Below are positions 1 to 7,760 of a DNA stretch of 18,862 nucleotides, piece by piece (position 1 is the first letter of the stretch; every line of letters begins with the position of its first letter). The stretch is from JBEDKD01 sp041172365. GTDB taxonomy: Bacteria; Cyanobacteriota; Cyanobacteriia; Cyanobacteriales; Microcoleaceae. The stretch lies in NCBI GenBank assembly GCA_041172365.1, contig JBEDKD010000010.1:1-18862 (forward strand), written 5' to 3'. The notes under the pieces are model-generated. The model was not told where the DNA came from. It saw nothing but the letters and a program-made list of their open reading frames with translations, and did no database searches. Position numbers and translations under genes: made by a program.

Positions 1-74
1 CTTCAGCTATCGGGTAAAGAAAAACTACCTAATGCCATCCCCCATTAGTCTGTAACACATTGATGATGACATTC

Positions 75-158
75 TTTCCTTTGTGCCTTTGTGTCTTGGT
101 GGTTATCAAAAGAAGTGAAAGCAAAGGAACCACCAAGGCACAGAGAACACCAAGAGGT
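75..158. repeat. Imperfect inverted repeat (CTTGGTGGTT / AACCACCAAG family)
   Basis: The stretch around 88-104 (ending CTTGGTGGTT) is nearly mirrored by 128-144 (starting AACCACCAAGGCAC). About 15 of 17 positions pair across a short spacer. No ORF covers it. It looks like a dispersed, non-coding cyanobacterial palindrome rather than a terminator, because no T-run follows either arm closely. Nothing else is visible in positions 1-280. Confidence 0.6.
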
Positions 159-280
159 AATTTTATCTAGGGAAAATGAACCACCTAGGCATGGCCATAT
201 TCTTCTGTTAATAGACTTACTCTTTTCTTTCCTTACCTACACAACATTGATATAGCAAGTCTAAATCATTCATAAAGATT

Positions 281-347
281 TGTAGGGGTAGTGCCCCTGT
301 GCCTACCCCTCATCAATCGGGGCAACCACGGGGGGATTGCCCCTACA
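281..347. repeat. Inverted repeat TGTAGGGG...CCCCTACA
   Basis: TGTAGGGG at 281-288 pairs with CCCCTACA at 340-347, and a nested GTGCCCC / GGGGCA pair lies inside. This resembles the GTAGGGGCGGGTT repeats at 9944 and 18711 in its outer bases but differs inside, so it may be a related variant. It lies downstream of the minus-strand transaldolase gene and could form a hairpin in that transcript, but no U-tract supports calling it a terminator. Confidence 0.6.
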
Positions 348-401
348 AAAATATTACGATTGAAATAGGATTGCTCTAGGTGAGATATGTAGGTTTGTAA
401 T

Positions 402-1040
402 TTATCCTAAAAGTCCTTTGCCATTTTGGTTAAATTCGACAAAAGTTTGATCAGATAATTCATCCATTGTCATTGACTTTAAAATGCTTAAAGGTAATGT
501 TAAATGATGCGCCCCGGCTAATATTGTCGAAACCGCTTCATCCCTCGACTTAATACTCGCGGCTAAAATTTCGGTATTACTTCCCTTTAAAACATTTGCC
601 ATATCCCGTACTAAAGCATAGCCATCTCCTAATAATCGTGTGGCTCGATTCACATACGCGATCGCGTATTTAGCGCCGGATTCTGCTGCAATGATCGCTT
701 GAGAAGGATGATAAATCGCGGTAACAGAGCAAAAGATTTCCCGCGATAAACACGCGACAACCTGAAAACCGATAGGAGTCGCGGGAATTTTTAAGACAGT
801 TTGTGATCCCAATAAAGCAAACGCGGCCTTTCCTTCAGTTATCATAGTATCAAAGTCCGACGAGGTAAGCTGATAGTAAACCTCCCCAGAAGTTAACCCT
901 TTCAGTTTTTGCAGAGTCACATCGGGGGCTAAATCACTTTTCGCCAAAAGTGTCGGATTTGTGGTAATACCCGATACCCATCCCCACTGACAAACTTCTT
1001 CGGCTTCAGAGATAATTGCAGAATCCAGATAAATTGCCAT
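402..1040 (-). CDS. Transaldolase-family protein, fructose-6-phosphate aldolase-like
   Basis: A 212-residue cytosolic (beta/alpha)8-barrel enzyme of the small transaldolase/FSA subfamily (about 210-220 residues), shorter than classical TalB. The Schiff-base lysine is K84 in VLKIPAT. D6 (YLD) and N28 (TTNPT) match the conserved active-site Asp and Asn. Q57 (YYQL), T107 (TAIY) and Y129 (AYVNR) align with the Gln/Thr/Tyr water-binding triad of E. coli FSA, where true transaldolases have Glu at the Gln position. S162 in LAASIKS matches the phosphate-binding serine. From the family it would catalyse reversible aldol cleavage or transfer on C3/C6 sugar phosphates; the actual substrate is inferred. 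The ATG at 1040 gives the expected N-terminus (MAIYLD). It stands alone, divergent from the permease-kinase gene, with a candidate promoter TTGTCA-17-TTATAT (1108-1080, minus). Confidence 0.88.
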   Translation of the reverse strand: MAIYLDSAIISEAEEVCQWGWVSGITTNPTLLAKSDLAPDVTLQKLKGLTSGEVYYQLTSSDFDTMITEGKAAFALLGSQTVLKIPATPIGFQVVACLSREIFCSVTAIYHPSQAIIAAESGAKYAIAYVNRATRLLGDGYALVRDMANVLKGSNTEILAASIKSRDEAVSTILAGAHHLTLPLSILKSMTMDELSDQTFVEFNQNGKGLLG

Positions 1041-1079
1041 AACTTCTCCCAGTGTAAATTATTAACCTCAAAGCCGTTT

Positions 1080-1131
1080 ATATAATGAAAACGGATCAAA
1101 TTTGACAATTAATATGGTCAAAATTTGCTAT
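1080..1131. promoter_or_regulatory. Candidate overlapping back-to-back promoters with an inverted repeat
   Basis: On the minus strand TTGTCA (1108-1103) is followed after 17 bp by TTATAT (1085-1080), pointing to the transaldolase gene. On the plus strand TTGACA (1102-1107) is followed after 18 bp by TGCTAT (1126-1131), pointing to the permease-kinase gene. The two -35 boxes overlap. TTTGAC (1101-1106) and GTCAAA (1117-1122) form a perfect 6-bp inverted repeat with a 10-bp spacer, a possible operator. The matches are seen in the sequence; activity is inferred. A second TATAAT at 1225-1230 lies close to the kinase start but has no -35 partner. Confidence 0.45.
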
Positions 1132-1244
1132 CTAGGAAGGAGTCGAGGTTAAGGCATTTAATATTTTTGATCATTGATTGCCAGAAACGCGATCAACGCC
1201 ATCGGAAATATCAAATCAAAAATCTATAATGGGTATTATTCTTT

Positions 1245-4200
1245 ATGTCTAGCACGCCTGTGTCACCCCAAAGTCAGCTACCCACAGCACGTCTGCCTCG
1301 CGCCCTTAGTTTTCTGCAAACTTTAGGATTCAGTCTGACGGGATTGTTACTTTGGCCTGGTACGATGGCGGGAGTCCATAGAGCCTTGGGTCCGATCGCG
1401 CTCTTTGTTTGGATACCCGGAGTGATTATCGGTATTCTGCTAAACCTCCAGTTAGCCCATTTAAGTCGTTATTGGCCCGATATTGCTGGTGGTACGCCCA
1501 ATTATGCCACCCGCTTACTCCCGAAAAACCCTCGTTTAGGAATTTACGGGGCCTGTTGTTATTTAATTGGTTGGACTTCCGTCATTACTGTAAACGCGAT
1601 CGTCTTAAGTAATCTGGTGAATGTGCAACTAGAAACCGCCCGGATTCAGATTCCTGACATTATTCTGAAAATTAGTTTCACGATTATTCCCTTTATTATC
1701 GCGTTTAGCGGCACTCAGGCCCTCGCGATTCTGCATCTTTGTTTTATGATGCCCGCGATCGGATTTCTGCTACTATTTGTCATTCAAGGACTTACCTGGT
1801 TAATATTTTCCCCCCATTCTCCGGGTTTGTTTCCCTCTGATTGGTTGAATTTTAATTGGGTAGAATGGGCGAAATGGTACTTAATAGCCGCCTATGGAGT
1901 TTATGGCACCGAAGGGGGAGCCGCGTTTATTGCTGATACAAAGCAACCGAAAATCATGGTACGTTGTTTATCCATAACTGCCTGTCTTTTACCAGTTGTT
2001 TATATCGGTGGATTTTGGGTAGTCATGCGTCTCGCCACTAATAATCAATTAGGTGATGATACGATTTTAAATTTAACAGCCGCGGCTATACCTTTTTGGG
2101 GAAATTATGCCTCTTTTTTAGTAGTTATTCTGATTTCTTTTGCCGCGTTACTCAGTTCAGCCAATACGATTTCCCTTTGCGTGAGAGTCCTCTATCAATT
2201 ATCCCTCGATGGTTATGTATCTCCGGTTTTTGCGGTCACTTCCCGTCGTGGTGTCATGGGACCGGGATTATTTTTTATTTTGTTTATAGGTCTATTTTCG
2301 ATGATTTGGGGAGATGTAGTTCATATTATTTTAATTACGGGAACGGGTTATTTTATATCAATAATGACTTTTCATCTGGCACTTTGGTGCGGTAGAAACC
2401 GTCCCGAAAGTCGATGGCCTCTGTTATCTTTAATATTTTTCTTGATGGAATTTATTGTCGTGATCGTTAGTGGTATTGCCTGGAATCCCTTTTCTCTCGT
2501 GCTGGGGATTTTACTTCCTTGGGGAATAGTGGTGATTGATTCACTTATTCGTCGTAGTCATTTTCCCTTTTTTAACCCCCAATGGTGGATACAATGCTAT
2601 CGTCGTAACTCTGCCGATGTTAAGGAGCCCGATTGGGTCACAATTCATGTTTTAATTGTTATTATTTTAGTCTGTGGTGGCACAGTGATTGGTTGGCACA
2701 CGCGAGGGTTTGTTTCTCAACTTCCTACATCTTCTCAAGAGAAGTTATTAGTGATTTTATTGGTAACAATGGGCTTTGTCGGAGTCGGGATCGCGAGTGG
2801 GACAAGTTTACCCCAAGCCGAGAAAATTATTGAAGCAAAAGAACAGACAGAACTCTTATTTATGAAAGCATTTGATCCTATTTTAATATTAGATAATGAG
2901 GGCAGGATTCGTCACTCAAATGAGGCGGCGGCCAGCCTATTTAACATGACAATGAATCAGTTAATTAGAATTCCGCTCCAGAAAAAACTGCCCCAACTTT
3001 CCCGCGATCCCCAATACTGGTTCACGCGAAGTGAACAAAGTTATCTTAGTAAAGATGAGTTTAAAATCTTAGATATGACTATTTCTTGTCGGAGCAATTA
3101 TGATGACAGAGAATATATGGTGATTTTACGCGATATCACAGAACAAAAAAGAGCGGAAGAATCTTTAAGGAGATCAGAATCTCAATTAAGAGAATTTACA
3201 TGGGAATTAGAAGCACGAGTGGAACAACGCACCACGGAATTGAGAGACGCGTGGCAAGCCGCCCAAGCTGCATCCCAAGCCAAAAGCGAATTTTTAGCCA
3301 ATATGAGCCATGAATTAAGAACTCCCCTTAATGGTATTTTAGGATATGCCCAAATTCTGCAAAGAGAACCTAATTTAACCGAGAAAACTTTGAATGGATT
3401 GCGGATTATTAATCAATCGGGTTCCCATCTTCTCACCCTAATTAATGATATTTTAGACCTTTCCAAAATTGAAGCTAAAAAAATGGAAATTTTCCCCACA
3501 GACTTGCATTTTCCTACCTTTCTGATGGGATTGGTAGAAATGTGTCGTATTAAAGCAGAACAAAAAGGAATTGCTTTTATTTATCAACCCTCGGCCGATC
3601 TGCCGAGGGCGATTCACGCCGATGAAAAACGATTGCGACAAGTCCTGATTAACTTAATTGGTAACGCGATCAAATTTACGGACGATGGTGGCGTAACATT
3701 TAAAGTGAGTGTTTTCAATGAACCCTTGGCAAAAAGTCTGGGGAATGTCTATAACTTCAGAGAAGATGCCACTTCTCAGGAAGAATCTCCCCAAAATTCC
3801 TCGTCACTTTCTTTAAACATTCGCTTTGAAATTCAAGATACGGGAATTGGTATGAATCGAGAGCAAATTGATAAAATCTTTTTACCTTTTGAGCAAGTCG
3901 GTGATCGAAAATATCAAGGCGAAGGAACCGGATTAGGATTAGCAATTAGTTCTAAAATTATTGCCCTGATGGGAGGTAAGATTGGTGTACAAAGTTACCC
4001 TGGGCAAGGAAGTAATTTTTGGGTAGATTTAGAAGTAAGTCCGGCTAAATTTGGGGAAATATCCAGTCCCCTTCGTCCCCCAAAATTAATTATTGGATTT
4101 GAAGGAAAGCCACAGAAAATTCTTTTAGTCGATGATCAATGGGAAAATCGTGAACTGTTACATAATCTTTTAGACTCAATCGGTTTTCAAATTATTCAAG

Positions 4201-4781
4201 CGAGTAATGGTGCAGAAGGTTTAGAAAAAACCAAGGAATATCACCCTAATTTAATCATTACTGATTTAGTGATGCCAGTTTTAGATGGATTTGAGATGAT
4301 TCGCCGAATTAGGGCGCAGAAAAAATATGATGATGTTGTGATACTTGTTACTTCGTCGAGTGCCTTTGCCCTCGATAAAACCAAAAGTTTTGAGATGGGT
4401 TGTAATGATTGTATTAGTAAACCCTTATCTCTTGATCTGATTCTGCAAAAAATTCAAGAATATTTAAACATTACATGGACTTTTGCGGATGAGACAACGG
4501 ATTCATATTTGTCCAAAACATTAGGGGATAATTATCATGAGACAAACACTGGGAGCGCGATCGTCCCTAGTCCAGAAAAATTTGAGACACCCTCCTCCAG
4601 TGAAATGAAACTTTTATATGATCTGATTATGAAGGGGAATTTGAAAGGGATTGTCAAAGAAGCCGAATATTTAGAAATGACGGATTTACGTTTAGTCCCC
4701 TTTGCTAATCACTTAAAGTTTTTAGCCAAAGGTTTTCAAGAAAAAGCGTTAAAAGAATTTATAATGAAGTATAGGAGGTAA
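1245..4781 (+). CDS. Amino-acid-permease-like transporter domain fused to PAS-hybrid histidine kinase
   Basis: A 1178-residue inner-membrane protein. Residues about 20-440 are an APC-superfamily permease fold with about 12 hydrophobic segments. The TM1-like stretch is FSLTGLLLWPGTMAG and the TM6-like stretch AYGVYGTEGGAAFIAD, then TKQP, as in amino-acid permeases. Two more hydrophobic segments lie at about 466-480 and 501-517. A PAS domain (about 535-632, ending YMVILRDITEQKRAE) and a coiled coil (about 633-680) follow. The HisKA domain has H689 in SHELRTP; the HATPase has N807 (N box), D865 (DTGIGM) and GEGTGLGLA (892-900). A receiver spans about 957-1075 with D963/D964, phospho-acceptor D1007, T1036 and K1059. 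The last 60 residues form a helical tail also seen on cyanobacterial hybrid kinases; no Hpt histidine motif is evident. All phosphorelay residues are present, so the kinase looks active. Ligand sensing through the permease is inferred by analogy with CbrA, which uses an unrelated SLC5 domain. It sits 4 bp upstream of the REC-GGDEF-EAL gene. Confidence 0.88.
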   Translation: MSSTPVSPQSQLPTARLPRALSFLQTLGFSLTGLLLWPGTMAGVHRALGPIALFVWIPGVIIGILLNLQLAHLSRYWPDIAGGTPNYATRLLPKNPRLGIYGACCYLIGWTSVITVNAIVLSNLVNVQLETARIQIPDIILKISFTIIPFIIAFSGTQALAILHLCFMMPAIGFLLLFVIQGLTWLIFSPHSPGLFPSDWLNFNWVEWAKWYLIAAYGVYGTEGGAAFIADTKQPKIMVRCLSITACLLPVVYIGGFWVVMRLATNNQLGDDTILNLTAAAIPFWGNYASFLVVILISFAALLSSANTISLCVRVLYQLSLDGYVSPVFAVTSRRGVMGPGLFFILFIGLFSMIWGDVVHIILITGTGYFISIMTFHLALWCGRNRPESRWPLLSLIFFLMEFIVVIVSGIAWNPFSLVLGILLPWGIVVIDSLIRRSHFPFFNPQWWIQCYRRNSADVKEPDWVTIHVLIVIILVCGGTVIGWHTRGFVSQLPTSSQEKLLVILLVTMGFVGVGIASGTSLPQAEKIIEAKEQTELLFMKAFDPILILDNEGRIRHSNEAAASLFNMTMNQLIRIPLQKKLPQLSRDPQYWFTRSEQSYLSKDEFKILDMTISCRSNYDDREYMVILRDITEQKRAEESLRRSESQLREFTWELEARVEQRTTELRDAWQAAQAASQAKSEFLANMSHELRTPLNGILGYAQILQREPNLTEKTLNGLRIINQSGSHLLTLINDILDLSKIEAKKMEIFPTDLHFPTFLMGLVEMCRIKAEQKGIAFIYQPSADLPRAIHADEKRLRQVLINLIGNAIKFTDDGGVTFKVSVFNEPLAKSLGNVYNFREDATSQEESPQNSSSLSLNIRFEIQDTGIGMNREQIDKIFLPFEQVGDRKYQGEGTGLGLAISSKIIALMGGKIGVQSYPGQGSNFWVDLEVSPAKFGEISSPLRPPKLIIGFEGKPQKILLVDDQWENRELLHNLLDSIGFQIIQASNGAEGLEKTKEYHPNLIITDLVMPVLDGFEMIRRIRAQKKYDDVVILVTSSSAFALDKTKSFEMGCNDCISKPLSLDLILQKIQEYLNITWTFADETTDSYLSKTLGDNYHETNTGSAIVPSPEKFETPSSSEMKLLYDLIMKGNLKGIVKEAEYLEMTDLRLVPFANHLKFLAKGFQEKALKEFIMKYRR

Positions 4782-4788
4782 CGTAATG
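4773..4788 (+). promoter_or_regulatory. Ribosome binding site inside the end of the kinase gene
   Basis: AGGAGG at 4773-4778 is a perfect Shine-Dalgarno core. It forms the last two codons of the kinase gene, abuts its TAA stop (4779-4781), and lies 7 nt before the ATG at 4786. This fixes the start of the response regulator and implies one transcript with coupled translation of the two partners. Confidence 0.85.
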
Positions 4789-6669
4789 TCTAGTATTGGT
4801 GATAAAGAAGTTGTGTTAATTGTCGATGATAACTTAGCTAATTTAGCGGTACTTTCCGATTTTTTAGATGATGCTGGGTTTGAAGTTTGGGTGGCTCAAG
4901 ATGGGGAAAGTGCTTTAGAAAAAGTCACTTATGGTTTACCCAGCTTGATTCTTTTGGATGTAATGATGCCAGGAATTGATGGCTTTCAAACTTGTAAAAT
5001 CTTAAAATCTAATCCCATTACTGAAGCCATTCCTATTATTTTTACAACGGCACTTTCCGATCCCATTGATAAGGTGAGAGGGTTTACTGTGGGTGCTGTT
5101 GATTATATTACAAAACCTTTTCATCAGGATGAGGTTTTAATGAGAGTGCGTTTGCATTTACAGTTATATTCTTTAAGAAAAACCCTAGAGGAAAAAAATT
5201 ATTTATTAGCCCAAATCACCACAGATTTAGAACACTTAGTCGAGGAAAGAACCTGGGACTTAAAAGGAGCAATGAAAGAATTACAACAAGCTCATTTAGA
5301 ATTACTCGTGAAGGAAGAAAGATTACGTTATAAAGCTTCCCATGATTCCTTAACGGGTTTACCTAATCGTGCTTCTTTTCTCGATCGCCTTCATCAAGTC
5401 ATAGAATTGGCGAAGCAGAAAACTGATTATTTATACGCGGTTTTGTTTATTGATTTAGATCGCTTTAAAGTGATTAATGATAGTTTAGGGCATTTAGTAG
5501 GAGATGAATTACTGAAAAGAGTAGCAAAACGCATGGAAAACTCTCTGTCTTCGGAAAATATGGTGGCTCGTTTAGGGGGTGATGAATTTATTATTTTACT
5601 AGAAAATATTACTGATATTGAGCAAGTCAAAGATGTTGCCCAAAACATTTTATCCGAATTAAATCGTCCTTTTTCCTTAGAGCATTATGAAGTTTTTACG
5701 GGTGCTAGTATTGGTATTACTACCAGTGCTATGGGTTATCAAGAGGCGATCGAGGTTTTGAAAGATGCTGATGTCGCGATGTATCATGCCAAAGTGCGGG
5801 GAAAAAATCGTTATGAAATTTTAACTCCGACGATTCAAACTCAAGCCGTGCAAAAATTAGAGTTAGAAAATGATTTACGCAAAGCGATCGACTCTAAGGA
5901 GTTTTGTCTCTACTATCAACCTATTGTCTCCCTGAAAACGGGAGAACTTTTAAGTTTTGAGGCTTTAGTGCGTTGGCATCATCCTCGCAAGGGATTAGTT
6001 TCACCTCTCAAGTTTATTTCTCTGGCAGAGGAAACGGGTTTAATTCATTCTTTAGGGCGTTTGATTTTCCAACAAGCTTGTCAACAAATGCGTTTTTGGC
6101 AGCAACAATTTTCTGACTCTTTACCTTTAATCCTGAATGTCAATTTTTCACCCATACAGCTTCGTAGAATAGATTTTATTGAACAGATTACGGAAATTTT
6201 ACAGGAGATCGGACTGGATAGTTGTTGCTTAAAAGCTGAAATTACGGAAAGTTGTCTTTTAGATACTTCTAATGATGTTTCTAAGATTATCAATGGGTTA
6301 AAGGATTTAGGAATTAAGTTATCTATTGATGATTTTGGCACGGGCTATTCTTCTTTAAGTCGTCTCCATGAGTTCCCTATTGATACTTTAAAAATTGATC
6401 GCTCTTTTGTCAGACGCATGAATACGAAAAAGGGTGAAGAAATGATTAAAACTATTTTGACTTTAGCCCGTCGTTTTGATATGGATGTCGTCGCGGAGGG
6501 CATTGAAACGGTGGAAAATTTACATAAACTTTCTCAATGGGGTTGTGAGTGGGGCCAGGGTTATCTCTTTTCTCCGGCTGTCGCGCCTGACTCCGCGACT
6601 CAATTATTACACGATCGCGCTCATGTTTTTGGTGAATTTTTCTCATCTTCTTCTGAGCCATGCTCTTAA
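4786..6669 (+). CDS. Response regulator with GGDEF and EAL domains (cyclic di-GMP turnover)
   Basis: A 627-residue cytosolic regulator. The receiver (about 8-125) has D14/D15, phospho-acceptor D58 in LLDVMMPG, T87/T88 and K110. A coiled-coil linker spans about 128-180. The GGDEF domain (about 181-345) has intact GGDEF at 264-268 and FIDLDRFKVIND upstream. The inhibitory I-site is absent: the RxxD position before GGDEF (255-258) reads SSEN. The EAL domain (about 355-608) keeps E392 (FEALVRW), E485/E488 (AEITES), DDFGTGYSSL at 515-524, K536 (LKID), E571 (EGIET) and Q591 (QGYLFSPA). Both enzymatic domains therefore look competent for c-di-GMP synthesis and hydrolysis; which dominates cannot be read from sequence. 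Placement directly behind the hybrid kinase suggests D58 is its phosphoryl target, which is inference. No obvious terminator separates it from hemD. Confidence 0.93.
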   Translation: MSSIGDKEVVLIVDDNLANLAVLSDFLDDAGFEVWVAQDGESALEKVTYGLPSLILLDVMMPGIDGFQTCKILKSNPITEAIPIIFTTALSDPIDKVRGFTVGAVDYITKPFHQDEVLMRVRLHLQLYSLRKTLEEKNYLLAQITTDLEHLVEERTWDLKGAMKELQQAHLELLVKEERLRYKASHDSLTGLPNRASFLDRLHQVIELAKQKTDYLYAVLFIDLDRFKVINDSLGHLVGDELLKRVAKRMENSLSSENMVARLGGDEFIILLENITDIEQVKDVAQNILSELNRPFSLEHYEVFTGASIGITTSAMGYQEAIEVLKDADVAMYHAKVRGKNRYEILTPTIQTQAVQKLELENDLRKAIDSKEFCLYYQPIVSLKTGELLSFEALVRWHHPRKGLVSPLKFISLAEETGLIHSLGRLIFQQACQQMRFWQQQFSDSLPLILNVNFSPIQLRRIDFIEQITEILQEIGLDSCCLKAEITESCLLDTSNDVSKIINGLKDLGIKLSIDDFGTGYSSLSRLHEFPIDTLKIDRSFVRRMNTKKGEEMIKTILTLARRFDMDVVAEGIETVENLHKLSQWGCEWGQGYLFSPAVAPDSATQLLHDRAHVFGEFFSSSSEPCS

Positions 6670-6740
6670 CTTATTTCTATCTATTTTCCCACCGATAAAA
6701 ACATAAGTTGTTTTAATTTTAGCATGGGGTTCTGATATTT

Positions 6741-7562
6741 ATGTTAATACCGTCTCACAATTTACCTTTATTTCGTAAACGCGTTTTAATTACTGCCCCT
6801 CGTGCTTATGGGGCAAGATTATCGGAAAAAATTATCTATCAAGGGGGGCTTCCTTTATTAATGCCTACCATTGAAACTTGTTTTCTTGAAGACTATCAGC
6901 CCTTAGATTTTGTCCTTAATAATCTTTCCCAATATCACTGGATTGCTTTTACCAGTCGTCATGGTATTGAGGCTTTTTTTCAACGTCTCAATACTTTAAA
7001 AATCCCTAGAGATTTTCTCAAAAATTGTCAATTATGTGCCCTGGGTAAGGACGCGGAAAAGTTATTAGAATTTACGGATATTATTAGGATTATTCCTCGG
7101 GAATCTAGTCCCCAAGGAATTGTGGAGGAATTAGCTAAAATTCCTGATATTCAACATCAATCTATTTTATTACCTGTTCCCCTTGTGGTGGGTATTCCTG
7201 AACCGGATATTGTTCCTAATTTTGTCATGGCTTTACAAAAGCTTCAGTTAAATGTTACCCGGGTTCCTGTTTATTTAACTCGTGCTTTAACAGGGGATTT
7301 GTACCCCTTAGAATTGAGTTTGTTACGTTTAGGTAAAATTGATATTCTGGCTTTTAGTAGTACCGCGGAAATTGAAAGTTTTTTGCGGATGGTTGATTCT
7401 CCTGTGGATTATCAAAAATGCGCGATCGCGTGTTTTGGCCCCTATACCGCAGCCAACGCCGAAAAATTGGGTTTAACTGTTGATATTTGTGCGGAAAATT
7501 TTAGTTCTTTTGATGGGTTTGTCGATGCTATGATTCAATGGTTAAACAGAAGTTTCATCTAG
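6741..7562 (+). CDS. hemD: Uroporphyrinogen-III synthase
   Basis: A 273-residue cytosolic enzyme that cyclises hydroxymethylbilane, with ring-D inversion, to uroporphyrinogen III. This is the branch compound for heme, chlorophyll, phycobilins and cobalamin. Two-lobed HemD signatures are visible: FRKRVLITAPRAYG near the N-terminus, YHWIAFTSRHGIEAFF about residues 65-80, IDILAFSSTAEIESFL about 202-217, and CFGPYTAANAEKLGL about 230-244. The family has low sequence conservation and no strictly catalytic residues, so the call rests on these blocks and on length. It starts 71 bp after the EAL gene on the same strand with only a weak ribosome site, so it may ride the upstream transcript. Its last 25 bp overlap the ATG of a short ORF at 7538. 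Confidence 0.85.
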   Translation: MLIPSHNLPLFRKRVLITAPRAYGARLSEKIIYQGGLPLLMPTIETCFLEDYQPLDFVLNNLSQYHWIAFTSRHGIEAFFQRLNTLKIPRDFLKNCQLCALGKDAEKLLEFTDIIRIIPRESSPQGIVEELAKIPDIQHQSILLPVPLVVGIPEPDIVPNFVMALQKLQLNVTRVPVYLTRALTGDLYPLELSLLRLGKIDILAFSSTAEIESFLRMVDSPVDYQKCAIACFGPYTAANAEKLGLTVDICAENFSSFDGFVDAMIQWLNRSFI

Positions 7563-7675
7563 CCGATGAACTCTATGGAGAACTGGGTACAGGGGGAGCA
7601 TCTCCTAAAGGTAAATTAGGAGTGGGTTGGCGTAGCCTCTGCGTAGTGGGAGCGTCTCGCTCCCTAGGGATCTAA
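7538..7675 (+). pseudogene. Short ORF overlapping the end of hemD, probable truncated gene
   Basis: An ATG at 7538, in another frame, overlaps the hemD stop by 25 bp and opens a 45-codon ORF. Residues 5-31 look like real protein, including FHLADELYGELGTGGASPKG and then KLGVGW. From about residue 32 the reading runs into the repeat beginning near 7628 (GGTTGGCGTAGCC) and the palindrome at 7642, stopping in the loop at 7673-7675. I do not recognise the family. The simplest reading is the 5' end of a gene once coupled to hemD whose remainder was lost or displaced by repeat insertion. It could also be a genuine tiny protein or a chance reading frame. Confidence 0.4.
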
Positions 7676-7708
7676 TAGGGAGCGAGACGCTCCCACTACG
7701 GTTTTTTT
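7642..7708 (+). repeat. Perfect 25-bp palindrome followed by a T-run (terminator-like)
   Basis: The arm at 7642-7666 (CGTAGTGGGAGCGTCTCGCT, then CCCTA) is exactly complementary to 7676-7700, with a 9-nt loop, and G plus eight Ts follow at 7701-7709. This would be a very strong hairpin and a plausible Rho-independent terminator for the hemD transcript. The GGGAGCGAGACGCTCCCAC core is also typical of a dispersed cyanobacterial palindrome, so the terminator role may be secondary to a repeat insertion. Confidence 0.75.
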
Positions 7709-7760
7709 TATAAGTCCTATGGCCGAAAATTTAGGGAGAAAAACCCTCCTAAAAAGGAGC

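Noticed and set aside
6452..6706. Short ORFs on both strands over the end of the EAL gene
   Set aside because: Both are shadows of the conserved EAL C-terminus (EGIET, QGYLFSPA).
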